NCBI GenBank assembly: GCA_030280995.1
Contig: JASXTE010000001.1
Span: 17,486,606-17,550,605, forward strand
Direction: 5' to 3'
DNA: 64,000 nt
DNA from: Hemileia vastatrix
Lineage: Eukaryota > Basidiomycota > Pucciniomycetes > Pucciniales > Zaghouaniaceae
In this document: in pieces, positions 53,322 through 62,676 of the stretch
How the letters are laid out: each line of letters begins with the position of its first letter
Numbering within the stretch: the stretch's first letter is position 1
The notes under the pieces: model-generated
What the model was told of the DNA's origin: nothing
Database searches by the model: none
What the model saw: only the letters and a program-made list of their open reading frames with translations
Program-made: the position numbers and the translations under genes

Positions 53322-53602
53322 TATTATAATCATCATCATTATTATAATTTTCATCCTCATTTATCTTCAGTCATTACCAAATTTTTGCTTTCAAAGGTTG
53401 ATAGCATGATATATACAAGGGGCTCTCATAGTTTAACCAGAAAATTTTAATAGATGTATCAGATTTGATAAAAATACACAACATACTTTTTCTTTTTTAA
53501 AGGTTTTTCAATTTAGTCAAAAGTTCCCCCAAAAACTGACACTGTATTGAGTGTTTGGAGCACCGCTCTCGAACGGTAAAATGACAATGGAGTACCCCCA
53601 AC
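53322..53602. other. Spacer between Harbinger copy 2 and the small secreted protein gene
   Basis: Non-coding; it should contain the 3' UTR of the minus-strand gene at 53603-53944. Nothing else recognised. Confidence 0.45.
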
Positions 53603-53944
53603 TCAAGATGAATAACACATTATCTTAATTCCTTCGATGCCATCAAAATTCTGGCATGGAAAGTTAGGTGAAAGACGGAGGCCCGATGGAAAACCGCAAT
53701 TAGGGTCGTAGTATAAATATCCTACACAAGCTCCTTTAAACCCTTGTGGTTGAATTACTTTTCCCGATTTAGCTGTTGCGTCCGCCTTAACGCATTCAGA
53801 AAGGACATTCACTTTCCTCGGAGGATTATTTACTGTGGCTACCACATCCAAAGCGCAACCAGGTGTACCGTAAAGTAGCCCCTGTTGTTGCTTCGAATAA
53901 CCAAGAAATAAAAATGCAAGGGAGACCATCAAAGGTATCTTCAT
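53603..53944 (-). CDS. Small secreted cysteine-containing protein, candidate effector
   Basis: 113 residues in a single exon. The N-terminus M-K-I-P-L-M-V-S-L-A-F-L-F-L-G-Y-S is a typical signal peptide with cleavage after about residue 17-22. The mature part has six cysteines (in P-G-C-A-L, S-E-C-V-K, G-A-C-V-G, P-N-C-G-F, F-P-C-Q-N, I-M-C-Y-S), enough for three disulfides, and a Y-L-Y-Y patch. GC content and codon look differ from the AT-rich transposon DNA around it. AT-rich TATATAAATATAT sequence lies 15-40 bases upstream of the ATG. No family is recognised. Small size, secretion signal, even cysteine number and position in repeat-rich DNA fit a rust effector candidate, but this is inference. 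Confidence 0.72.
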   Translation of the reverse strand: MKIPLMVSLAFLFLGYSKQQQGLLYGTPGCALDVVATVNNPPRKVNVLSECVKADATAKSGKVIQPQGFKGACVGYLYYDPNCGFPSGLRLSPNFPCQNFDGIEGIKIMCYSS

Positions 53945-54784
53945 GTTTTCGAACTTTTCATATATTTATATATATATGATATAGAAGATATAAGCATGAT
54001 GAGGTTTGAAAATAAGTTTGATGATGAAAGTTATATGTTACCTGTAAATGCATTTGAGTGAGAAGCCGTGTAAAATTGAAGGCTTCAATAACTGACGAAG
54101 ATGCGCTTCTGAGTGTATTTAGCAAAAATAAAATAGTGTGAGGTTCTTCCAATGATACCAATTTACAGCTTTCTTCGCAACAGCAATCGACGAAATAAGA
54201 ATAAAATAGCTAGCCTAAAAAATGATAGTCGAAATGTAAACTAGAATAATTTGATAACAGAAATATCATACCTTAGAGCAAAGGGAATTATTGCAGCACT
54301 GTACGGTAGGATTTGTAACGCAAGGTCACGCTGAAAAGAAGATATCTAGATAACAATGGTTGTAATTTAAGGAAGAGAAGACTGATATGAAAAAGTATTA
54401 AAAGAAATATTATACCTTCGACAAATTCTATTTTTTATGAACTCAATAATCAGATTGAATTTAAAAAGTTACACTCGATCGAAAATTTTGGTGAGGACTC
54501 TGGGGAAACCGGTGCAAAAGGTTGCCTTATATCTGCGTAGTTTAAAAATGATGACTAAGAATAAGTTTCCATATGAGCTTACATATTCTTGAACAACGAT
54601 GCGCCCTATCTTCCAGTTACTAGGATCATCTACAGCTTGAATATAGGCTATTCTGGATTACTGTACAAACAATGATTTTTTTGCAGTTGATTAGTTTTAC
54701 GGAAACGAAATCGCGGCACGTGGGCTGGTGCAATTTTTTAGCCTTTTGCACACAGTGAAAGTAACTTCTCAGTACGACACATTT
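53945..54784. other. Upstream region of the secreted protein gene
   Basis: No gene supported. Open frames at 53958-54161 and 54626-54808 lack features. It may include a 5' UTR and promoter. Confidence 0.4.
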
Positions 54785-54955
54785 TCGTTCCGCCATGGGG
54801 TGCAACAATTACGCAACAGTTGTGCAACAGTTACGAAACAATAGTTTTTTGCAGTTAAGACCCACTTAAGACCTTTAAGTGCTTAAACAATTGTTACATA
54901 ACTGTTGCGTAATCGTTGCGCCATTGTTGCGTTCCAAGACGAAACGAACATTTGC
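54785..54955. mobile_element. Foldback element of about 170 bp
   Basis: The left arm holds TGCAACAATTACGCAACAGT then 'tgtgcaacagttacgaaacaat'. The right arm, inverted, reads CGCAACAATGGCGCAACGAT then 'tacgcaacagttatgtaacaat'. The arms can pair over about 60 bases around a short centre (about 54845-54885). Within each arm the nine-mer GCAACAGTT or a variant repeats. It is a MITE-like or foldback structure with no coding; the exact ends are uncertain. Confidence 0.6.
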
Positions 54956-55074
54956 TGCAGTGTCTGTAGGCGGTGTTTTTGTGTTTTACATGGGTTAGCC
55001 TAAATACATACACTACGCACCAACACTCCGCATCAAGTACGTATCCCTGATGGGGATATCCAGCGCGAGTTACA

Positions 55075-55483
55075 CTACGCACCAAGTAAGATATCCCTGA
55101 TGGGGATATCCAGCGCGAGTAGGGGATATTGTAGGGAGGGACATAAGGATAGAAAAATATGTGTAAGAAAAATATAAGCAAAAATAAAAAATGTGAGAAA
55201 AAAAATACTTGCAACCATGGGAAATTTTGTTTTTTATATTTTATTTTTTCTCAAAAAAAGATTTTTATTTCATTTTTTTATTTTTTTCTGCTTTTTTACA
55301 AATTTTTTAGAAAAAAAAAAATTCTCATGATCGCAAATGATTTTTCTTGCACTTACTTTCCTTGCACTTATTTTTCTTGCGCTTACTTTTCTGACATTTA
55401 TCTTTCTTATCATATGTCCCATACTAAAATATCCCCAACTTGGACTGAATATCCCCCTCGGAGATATCTTACTTGGTGCGTAG
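55075..55483. mobile_element. MITE with 24 bp or longer terminal inverted repeats
   Basis: The left end CTACGCACCAAGTAAGATAT (55075) is matched by the inverted right end (ending 55483). Pairing continues through 'ccc.ga.ggggatat.cag'. Inside, both arms contain related 'gtaag.aaaaataa' and 'gcaag.aa' runs. A second partial copy of the left end with the motif ATCCCTGATGGGGATATCCA lies just outside (about 55012-55070). The element ends one base before the Copia-2 LTR. Confidence 0.8.
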
Positions 55484-55484
55484 T

Positions 55485-55625
55485 TGTTATAGTAGATGTT
55501 AGGTTTAGTTAGGTTACATGGCCAGTGTTGTATATAGTGTGCTGCGACCCACTCGTCTGTTCCTCATTCCTACTGGAGAGTAGAACAGGAGAGACTGACT
55601 ACCCGTGGGTTTGGGTACCAGCACA
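55485..55625 (+). repeat. Copia-2 5' LTR (about 141 bp)
   Basis: Starts TGTTATAGTAGATGTTAGGT. The 3' copy starts TGTTACTGTAGATGTTATTT at 62649 after GTGTGGGAG, a polypurine tract. The end at ...CCAGCACA is set by the primer-binding site just after it. Only 28 bases of the 3' LTR remain before the next insertion, so the length is not confirmed. Confidence 0.65.
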
Positions 55626-55628
55626 ATA

Positions 55629-55638
55629 GGTTATGGGC
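55629..55638 (+). other. Copia-2 primer-binding site (initiator-tRNA half-molecule type)
   Basis: GGTTATGGGC, four bases after the LTR, is one base off GGTTATGAGC, the complement of the anticodon stem-loop of initiator tRNA-Met. This internal site is the known priming mode of many Copia elements, where a tRNA half primes cDNA synthesis. Confidence 0.6.
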
Positions 55639-55979
55639 ATATAAGCCAGTTTTGCGTACCAGCTCCTCATCCTGCTATTTGTGTTCCAAAAGTTTTTTTT
55701 TATTTTTGCACTTGCTCCCTTCCTTGCACTCTCTCCTGTATGGTCATCACTTAATCAAAATCTTCCAAACAATGGTCTACATCCTCATCTTCATCATCTG
55801 ACTCATTCTCTGCTTCAATTTCCAATATGTCTGACCTTTTTACTTCAAAACCTCAAACATCTTTCAAGACAAAAGGAAAATTTTGTGATCTACCCCCTCA
55901 TCTTCCCGCTGAACAGGATACTTGTGTCTGACCAGAACTTGTCCAGGCCATTCTTCACGGTAACCACCTTTACAAGACT

Positions 55980-56766
55980 GTGAAGGAAATTCAACTCTTC
56001 AGTAGGAATAGTGTAATCCTAACTGATGATGGGTCTAATTTTAACACGTGGCATCTGAATATTGAACGAACCCTTGGAACTTTTCTTTTTACAGAAAATT
56101 ACCTTAAAGGTCCAATACCAAATGATCTGTTTGATGAAACAATTGATAAGCTGGCCTTTGAGATTGTCCTAAACTCTGTTGCTGATGTTCATAAGGAATC
56201 AATAGCATGCATCTGTCCTGCCTATGATGCTTTTATCCTTCTTGTTGACAAATTCAATGTTATTTCCTGTGGCTCAATTGTTATCGGACTACTTGAATTA
56301 TTTTTGATTATCTTTATGCCAAGTTTAACTGATATAACTGCTGACTTTGGAAAACTGTGTACTACCTATGAAATACTAATTTGTAAGGGATATAAAGGGA
56401 GTAACAATCAGCAGTTGGCTGCTTATTTTATGGTATCAATTGAGCCAGGTTCACGCTGGCTATTTCTATGATTAATCAAATTGACCAACAGCTTAGAAAC
56501 AACTCAACTGACCTGAAGTCAAGAGAAGTTGAAACACTAGTGACAAACCTTTTTCATGCTACCAATATGAAGAAGTCTAGTCATACGTTGTCAGAAGCTA
56601 TTGTCTTGAATGCTCAAGAGGCACCACTGTTTTATCCTTGTTTGTCTGACCTTGCAATTGAAGAAGTTGCTGAAACAAATGCAGGATGGGTAAACTATAA
56701 GGGATTGGGTTGTTTTCAATGTGGCAATCCTAACTATTGGAAAGCTTTGTGCCCTTTACCTCCTTG
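55980..56766 (+). pseudogene. Copia-2 gag, broken
   Basis: First piece 55980-56471 (S-N-F-N-T-W-H-L-N-I-E, the usual N-x-x-x-W gag start), second piece 56468-56767 in another frame ending with the zinc knuckle C-F-Q-C-G-N-P-N-Y-W-K-A-L-C (the knuckle His is replaced by Tyr). A stop and frame change split it. It packages the element RNA when intact. Confidence 0.72.
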
Positions 56767-56920
56767 ACCTAATAATCTACCCTTGATGCCTCAACAGTTT
56801 CCCCGACCTGGAAAGAGAAATATATGTGATTTCCACATTCACTTTGACCCCTGGTTGGCATATGGACCTCTATTTGTGCAACTACAAAATCAAAAGCAAT
56901 CCTCTGTACCTCCTTAACAA

Positions 56921-58952
56921 ATGGATTCTTATCGTCCAACTTATCCTTCACGTCAACCTCATGCTTCCCAGAATACTGCACCTCTGGCACAAAGAGTTAA
57001 AGCAAAGTTCACCAATTTATCATTGGATGATAACACATTGGACAATGCATTGCTGACTGCACTTGCAGTTCATTCAACATCCTGGACCTCAGATGGGGCT
57101 TCAGGCCTTTTTGATACAAGTGCAACTGAACATGTAAGTTGAGTTTGTGCTTGGTTTATTGATTTTCAGGAACTGACTTCTTCAATCCCTCTTATTGTGG
57201 CAAAAAAATCAAATGACTCAGCATGACTCACAGCAAGAGGTTCAATTTTGATAAGAGGAAGTGATGATTGTGATATCACAGTTTCACAGGTGTTTCACTG
57301 TCCAAGTGCTTTAGGGACTCTCATATTGGCATCTTCATTGATCAGACAGGGCACTACTTTTATGTTTGATTCTTGAAACAATGTTTCTGTTTCAAAAAAC
57401 AAAAATCTATTGTTCATTTCTTATTTTACAAATCATTGTAAATGGGTTGTACAGTTATCATCCCCTGTTGATTACAATGCTATACAAATTGTTCCGCCTT
57501 ACTCATCAGCCCCAGAAGCAAAACCTCCTTTAAGCCTTGTTACACCTAACCCTGATTATAAAGTGCCTTCCTTGAAGAAGGAACCCTTAATGTACTGGCA
57601 CTGTGCACTGGGTCATGTAAGGCTACAAGTCATTTGAAAGCTCATCTCTTCTTGTTTTGGTTTGGGTCTTCTGACATCTTTACCAGACGGTGACATTAAT
57701 TTAAAAACATTCAAAATAACAAAGAACTTGAATGCTATCTCCCTCTTACCAACAGAGAGAATTCTTGAGCCTTTGTTGCTTGTAGTATTGGATGTAATGG
57801 GACCATTTGAGGTTGAGACTTTCAATGGAGCTCTCTACCTGGTTTCCTTCAGAGATTTTTTTACCTCCTACTCTGTAAGTGAAATAATAAAAAACAAATA
57901 CAATGTTTTTTATTGTTTTTTACAATTCCATTGTCCATGGAAACAAAAAATTCATATAAATTCAAAAGCTTTAGATCCAATAATGGCACAGAATACATCA
58001 ATAGACATTTCTTAAAACTATTGGAGAAGGGGGCATTCAATTTGAACATTCAATGCCTTACCTTTCACAGCAAAATGGTGTTGCGGAACATTTTAACAGA
58101 ACTGTCTCTGACATTGGCTGTTCTGTACTATATGAAATTTGCCTTGGTAAAAAATTCTGGGGGGCTGCTTTCCTTTGGGAAGCCTATATTCATAATCAAA
58201 TCCCAAATTTGATTACAAGAAATAAAACACATGATGAATCCATGTTTGGAGTTAAGCCACAAATGGATATCATACAGATTTTTGGTGACATGGCTTATTT
58301 ACATGTACCAAAACAAAACTGTCAAAAGCTAGATGACTGTGGCTCCAAATTTTTTATAGGCTATGTAGATGGTGGAAAAGGCTGACCATTCTGGGATCCT
58401 TCCAGAAAAGTGATTTTTTAGTCTGCAGTAGCTGTGTTTCCAACCCTAACAAAACAACTTTTTTCACAGCCAGTGATATAGCATCCTACTCAAAAAGGCA
58501 ACCTTGATTATATTCTCAACACCTTAACACTTGGTGATAAAACAGTGGATGAGATGATTGAAGGTCAGGAAAAGCTTTCCTTCACTATTCAAACTGTTAC
58601 TGCACTAAAACAACCTGACTCTAATCTGTGGAAGCAAGCTTGTGAAACCAAATTAAAAAGTTTTGATGACAGAGGAGTTCAGGAACTAGTGGAAAGACCT
58701 ATGAATTTAAGTTTTGTGTGGGCACTGGGTTATATCTGTGAAAAAAGATGGTAAGACTGATAAAACAACAAAATATAAGGCAAGGTTTGTTGCCCAAGGA
58801 TTTTGTCAGGAGTATGGCAAAAATTTAGATGAAACTTTTGCGCCTACTGCAACCTTTACATCATTGTGCCTTATATTCACCCTTGAAGCATGTTGCAACT
58901 GGCATCTTCATTCCTTTGATGTAGTATCAGCTTATCTCAATGCACCAATAAA
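56921..58952 (+). pseudogene. Copia-2 pol: protease, integrase, start of reverse transcriptase
   Basis: 56921-57142 ends with F-D-T-S-A-T-E-H-V-S, a protease active-site region (usually D-S-G-A) with changed residues. 57410-57637 holds the GAG-pre-integrase piece (Y-W-H-C-A-L-G-H). 57662-58385 carries the integrase: D-V-M-G-P-F, S-N-N-G-T-E-Y-I-N, then Q-Q-N-G-V-A-E-H-F-N-R, in shifting frames. 58714-58952 carries the RT start: F-V-A-Q-G-F-C-Q and D-V-V-S-A-Y-L-N-A-P-I-N (catalytic Asp), where the next element is inserted. Confidence 0.8.
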
Positions 58953-61391
58953 CACCATGCAATATGGGGGGCGGACTTGCTAGCAAGTCGGCAACCTTGA
59001 ACCCTAATTCATATCTTTTTCAGAACACATTGAGGTGGTGATGAAACAATCATGAAGAAATATTGAATTTACTTTGAAAATACCTTGAAACTGATTTAAA
59101 CCTTCATTGAACCACAGTTGATTAATAGTTCAAAAAATATTCACAGCAGGAAAAAAGTGTGCACTAGACGTCTAGTGCTTTTTTTGCTTCCTGAAATAAT
59201 TCCTGGTAGAATTCCAAGTGGAACTTCCATCTGATACCTCCCTCCCCTAATTCTCCCTTATCTTCAATCTGCCTTCCTATCCTACCCCCCTTATCTTGTT
59301 TCTAAAATTTCCATCTACTTACCCTTTCTACCCTATCCCTTCCATTCACAGTGAGAAAACAACTATCCTCTCCTTCCACCCCTCTCCCTTCTCTTCTCTT
59401 TATTTCTCACACCTCCCCCAGAACCTCACTCACCTTTCCCAGCCCACTTTCATTATTTAGTTTTATTTTACTTTGTATTTTTTTCTTTTTTCATGTTTCT
59501 TCCCTACAAATATCTTCCTTTCTCAACACTTGGCCACAATTTTTTGGTAAACACAAGCAACTCAAATTCTGAAATATGTATTTAGTTACATTATTTACCA
59601 CTTGGAATGGTTTATAGTTCCTCAAGATTTTATTCTTTGTTATTTCTAATTTATACATTTTAATTATTCTCAAGTTTATCAAAAGTTGGCTACTTCCCTA
59701 GCAATTTTTTCACCTCTCCCATCTCATTGCTCACCTCACCCAGAAGAATCGAGGGACTTGGGAAGGCTGGGGAAGGTGAGAGAGGGGCTTTACAGGGCTG
59801 GGAGAGGTTATAAAATCCCCTAATCCACTTTGTGAAGGCTGGCAAAGGTGAGCAAGGGTCTTTAAAGAGCTAGGAGAGGTGATAAAAGCCTCTCACCTAC
59901 TACTCCCAGCCCTACTTAGTCTTTACAGCACCTTACTCACATCTCCAGCCAAATTAAGGGACTGGGGAGGCTGGAGGAGTTGATAAAATACTCCCACTCA
60001 CTTCTCCCAGCCCTCCTTAGTCTTTACAGCACCTCACTAACATCTCCAGCCAAAGTAAGGGACTAGGGGAGGCTGGGGGAGGTGAGTGAAGGGCTGGAAA
60101 AGGCTTTGGAAGGTGAGAAATGGATAGGAGAGGTAAAAAAGAGCTGGGGGATGTGGAAAATAGACTGGGGAGGTGAGTAATAGTTTGAGAATGTGAAAGA
60201 AAGGCTTGTGAGGGCTAATGGAGGTGATTGGTGTGAGTGAGGGGAATGGGAGGTGAGAGAGAGGTTGAAAAAGGGGTGGAGTTGTGTTAAAAGTGAAAAT
60301 AGAGTGGGGGGAGTAGTAAGGAGGGATTAAACTTAGATTTTGAAGCTGAAAGGGTGTAGCAAATGTATCAGGAGGGCAATAAAAGGGCGGGGAGTGGTAA
60401 TAGAATTAACAGAAATTACAAGGCAGAAAAAGTTGTGTGAAGAGATTGAGAGGTTGTCCATTGAGGTAGTGAAAAATGGAGAGTGAACTTTGTTCTTTGG
60501 GCAAACATCAGAGTCCACCCCCTAAATATACAGCTCTATTCTATCAGTATGGAAAATGATTGATAATTATTTTTTATTGATATTTTTGAACTTAAACCTA
60601 TAGTTTATACGTCTTTAATTTATATTTTTGATTTACAATGCACTTTAAGACTAAGAAAGTAATATAGTAAAATAATTGTTAATGAAATGCTATTTTGCTT
60701 TTTTACACAAGAATTCACAGAATGCTTCTGATAACTATACATGATATAAATAAATAATATAATAGGAAAATTGTAGCAAAAAGTTGAAAACTAGAACAAA
60801 ACATTTAAAGAAATTTTAAACTATTGAACTCATGTATTCTATGAGTTTATTGTATTTATTTTTAAATGTAATGGTAAAATATGTTGGTTATATTTCATAA
60901 TCAGAAATAATAAAAAAACTAAAAAAAAATCATGTAATATGGTTTAAATTAAAAAATAAAAGCTTCAAATTCTTGGTTAAAAGGAGTTATCAATAAAAAG
61001 AACCACTGATCTTATTTTATATTTTTTCAAAAAAAATAGAATAAAATCATTAGAGAGGTTAAAAGTGATGTTTTTGAAATAAATAGTATAATTTTCAGTC
61101 TGTTTAATGATCAAGTGAAATTCAAAATGAAAATGAAAATGAGTTTTATGAAAAAAATTCTGTGAATTGATCAGATTATTAATCTTCCCTTGTTATTATT
61201 TCTATAAATTATTCATTAAACTTTCACTATTATTCCAGCACAGACTCATCCATTTTTGGTTAAGAGCTCAAGATGAGTTCAAAGAAAAGTTCAGCCTGAG
61301 TCAAGTCTGAGTTCAGTCTGAGTCCAGTCTGAGTTCCATCTGACTTCAAGTTGAGGACTTGCTAGCAAGTCCCCCCAAATATTGCATGGTG
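58953..61391 (+). mobile_element. CACTA-like non-autonomous element, 2.4 kb, terminal inverted repeats
   Basis: Left end CACCATGCAATATGGGGGG; right end is its inverse (CCCCCCAAATATTGCATGGTG). Just inside each end is the perfect 16 bp palindrome GACTTGCTAGCAAGTC (58974-58989, 61356-61371). Removing it with one AAA restores the Copia-2 frame A-P-I-N-K-D-K-Y-I-E, so the target duplication is AAA (58950-58952, 61392-61394). CAC ends, a 3 bp duplication and structured subterminal repeats point to the CACTA/EnSpm group, by inference only. It has no coding capacity. The interior goes from pyrimidine-rich (59215-59430) to purine-rich (59740-60320) to AT-rich; it contains the palindrome GCACTAGACGTCTAGTGC (59161) and a tandem repeat of about 100 bp (59900-60090). 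Confidence 0.72.
59900..60090. repeat. Tandem duplication of about 100 bp inside the CACTA-like element
   Basis: The phrases 'cccagccctacttagtcttt' and 'cccagccctccttagtcttt' start two copies (about 59908 and 60007), each followed by 'acagcacct.act.acatctccagccaaa.taagggact.ggg'. Neighbouring GA-rich lines are looser variants of the same theme. Confidence 0.75.
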
Positions 61392-62549
61392 AAACAAAGA
61401 TAAATATATTGAAAAACCTGATGGTTTTACAAAGGACTTTAAAGACAAAGTTTACAAATAGAAGAAGGCCCTTTATAGTACCAAACAGGCTGCACGGTGT
61501 TGGTGGAAGTATACTTTATGAAAATTATGTAATTTAGATTATCAGCCATCTATTTTTGATTCATTGGTCTACATATTAACCAAAGAGTCAAAAAAATTAG
61601 TACTCTGGTTACACGTCAATGATGGTATTGTTGCTTCTTCTTCTTTAAGTTCTTGACAAAAGTTTAAATAAAATCTAAACACTTGTGTGGATATTAAATG
61701 GAAATCTGGAGCTGACCAGATTGTAGTCATTAAAGTAGAGAATGTGGAAAAAGGCTATCTCCTTTCACAAAATGCTCTTATTTCCAAAATCATTACTGAG
61801 AATAATTAAAGCAAAGTCCAAACTACAATTCCCTTGCCTTACAAAGCTCAATTAAAATCTGCTGACAAGAAATGTCCTCCTGAAAACTCAACAAAGTTTC
61901 TATCTATTGTGGGATCTCTCAGTTATTAAGCACAAGGCACAAGACGGGATATTTCATTTGCTGTTAACTAGTGGCTAGATTTGAAAGCTATCCTGCTTGG
62001 GATCATTGGGGTGCCATCCATCATTTGGTCCGCTATGTCACCAATTCTTCCAATCTTTCACTACAAATTTTCCCAAAGATGGATGAAAACTTTTCAATAA
62101 AAGTCTATGCAGACTCCAGCTGGGGAGGTGAGAATGATATAAGTGCACATAGTTATTTTTTCTAAGTACTAAACATTCTCATCTCATGGAGTGCCAGAAG
62201 ACAAAGGATGGTGGCTCCCTCCACATCTACCACTGTGTATATGGCACTTTCTTTTGCAGTAAATAATGGGCTATGGATTAAAAATCTACTGTTAGATTTT
62301 ATTAATTTTTCTGATTCTATTTATTTATATTGTGATAATAAAACTACAGTTGGAAATGGGAATGACTTTTCTTTTAATAAAGATACTAGACGTTGCAAGC
62401 ATGATTTCTATTTTGTTAACCAATAGATCTTTGATAAGGAAGTTAAAATTTTCTGGATTAGGACTAATGAACAAATAGCTAATGTTTTTACAAAACCCTT
62501 GGGTCAAATCAATATCAGAAAAGGGTTAAATGATTTGTGTATCTCTTAA
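61392..62549 (+). pseudogene. Copia-2 pol: rest of reverse transcriptase and RNase H
   Basis: After the insertion the RT continues K-P-D-G-F-T-K-D-F-K-D-K-V-Y-K, stop, K-K-A-L-Y-S-T-K-Q-A-A-R-C-W-W, then L-W-L-H-V-N-D-G-I-V where the usual Y-V-D-D is changed to H-V-N-D. RNase H pieces follow: V-Y-A-D-S-S-W-G-G (62100), M-A-L-S-F-A-V (normally Y-x-A), Y-C-D-N-K-T-T, and the C-terminal T-N-E-Q-I-A-N-V-F-T-K-P-L ending at 62549. Several stops are present. Confidence 0.78.
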
Positions 62550-62648
62550 TATTTAAACCATTTTACTATTTAATTTATATTGTCTATCATCTTCCTTTTC
62601 TTTTCTTTTACTTTATCTTGGGTGTTTGGAATTTGCCATGTGTGGGAG

Positions 62649-62676
62649 TGTTACTGTAGATGTTATTTTTAGTTAG
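62649..62676 (+). repeat. Start of Copia-2 3' LTR, cut by the next element
   Basis: TGTTACTGTAGATGTTATTT matches the start of the 5' LTR at 55485 and follows a purine tract (GTGTGGGAG). Homology stops at 62676. Confidence 0.7.

Larger units (their letters stand above)
55485..62676 (+). mobile_element. Copia-2: decayed Ty1/copia element interrupted by a CACTA-like element
   Basis: 5' LTR (55485-55625), primer-binding site, gag, protease region, integrase, reverse transcriptase (cut by the 58953-61391 insertion), RNase H and the beginning of the 3' LTR (62649), which is itself cut at 62677 by another inserted element. Many stops and frameshifts. The order gag-protease-integrase-RT-RNase H identifies Ty1/copia. 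Confidence 0.85.
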
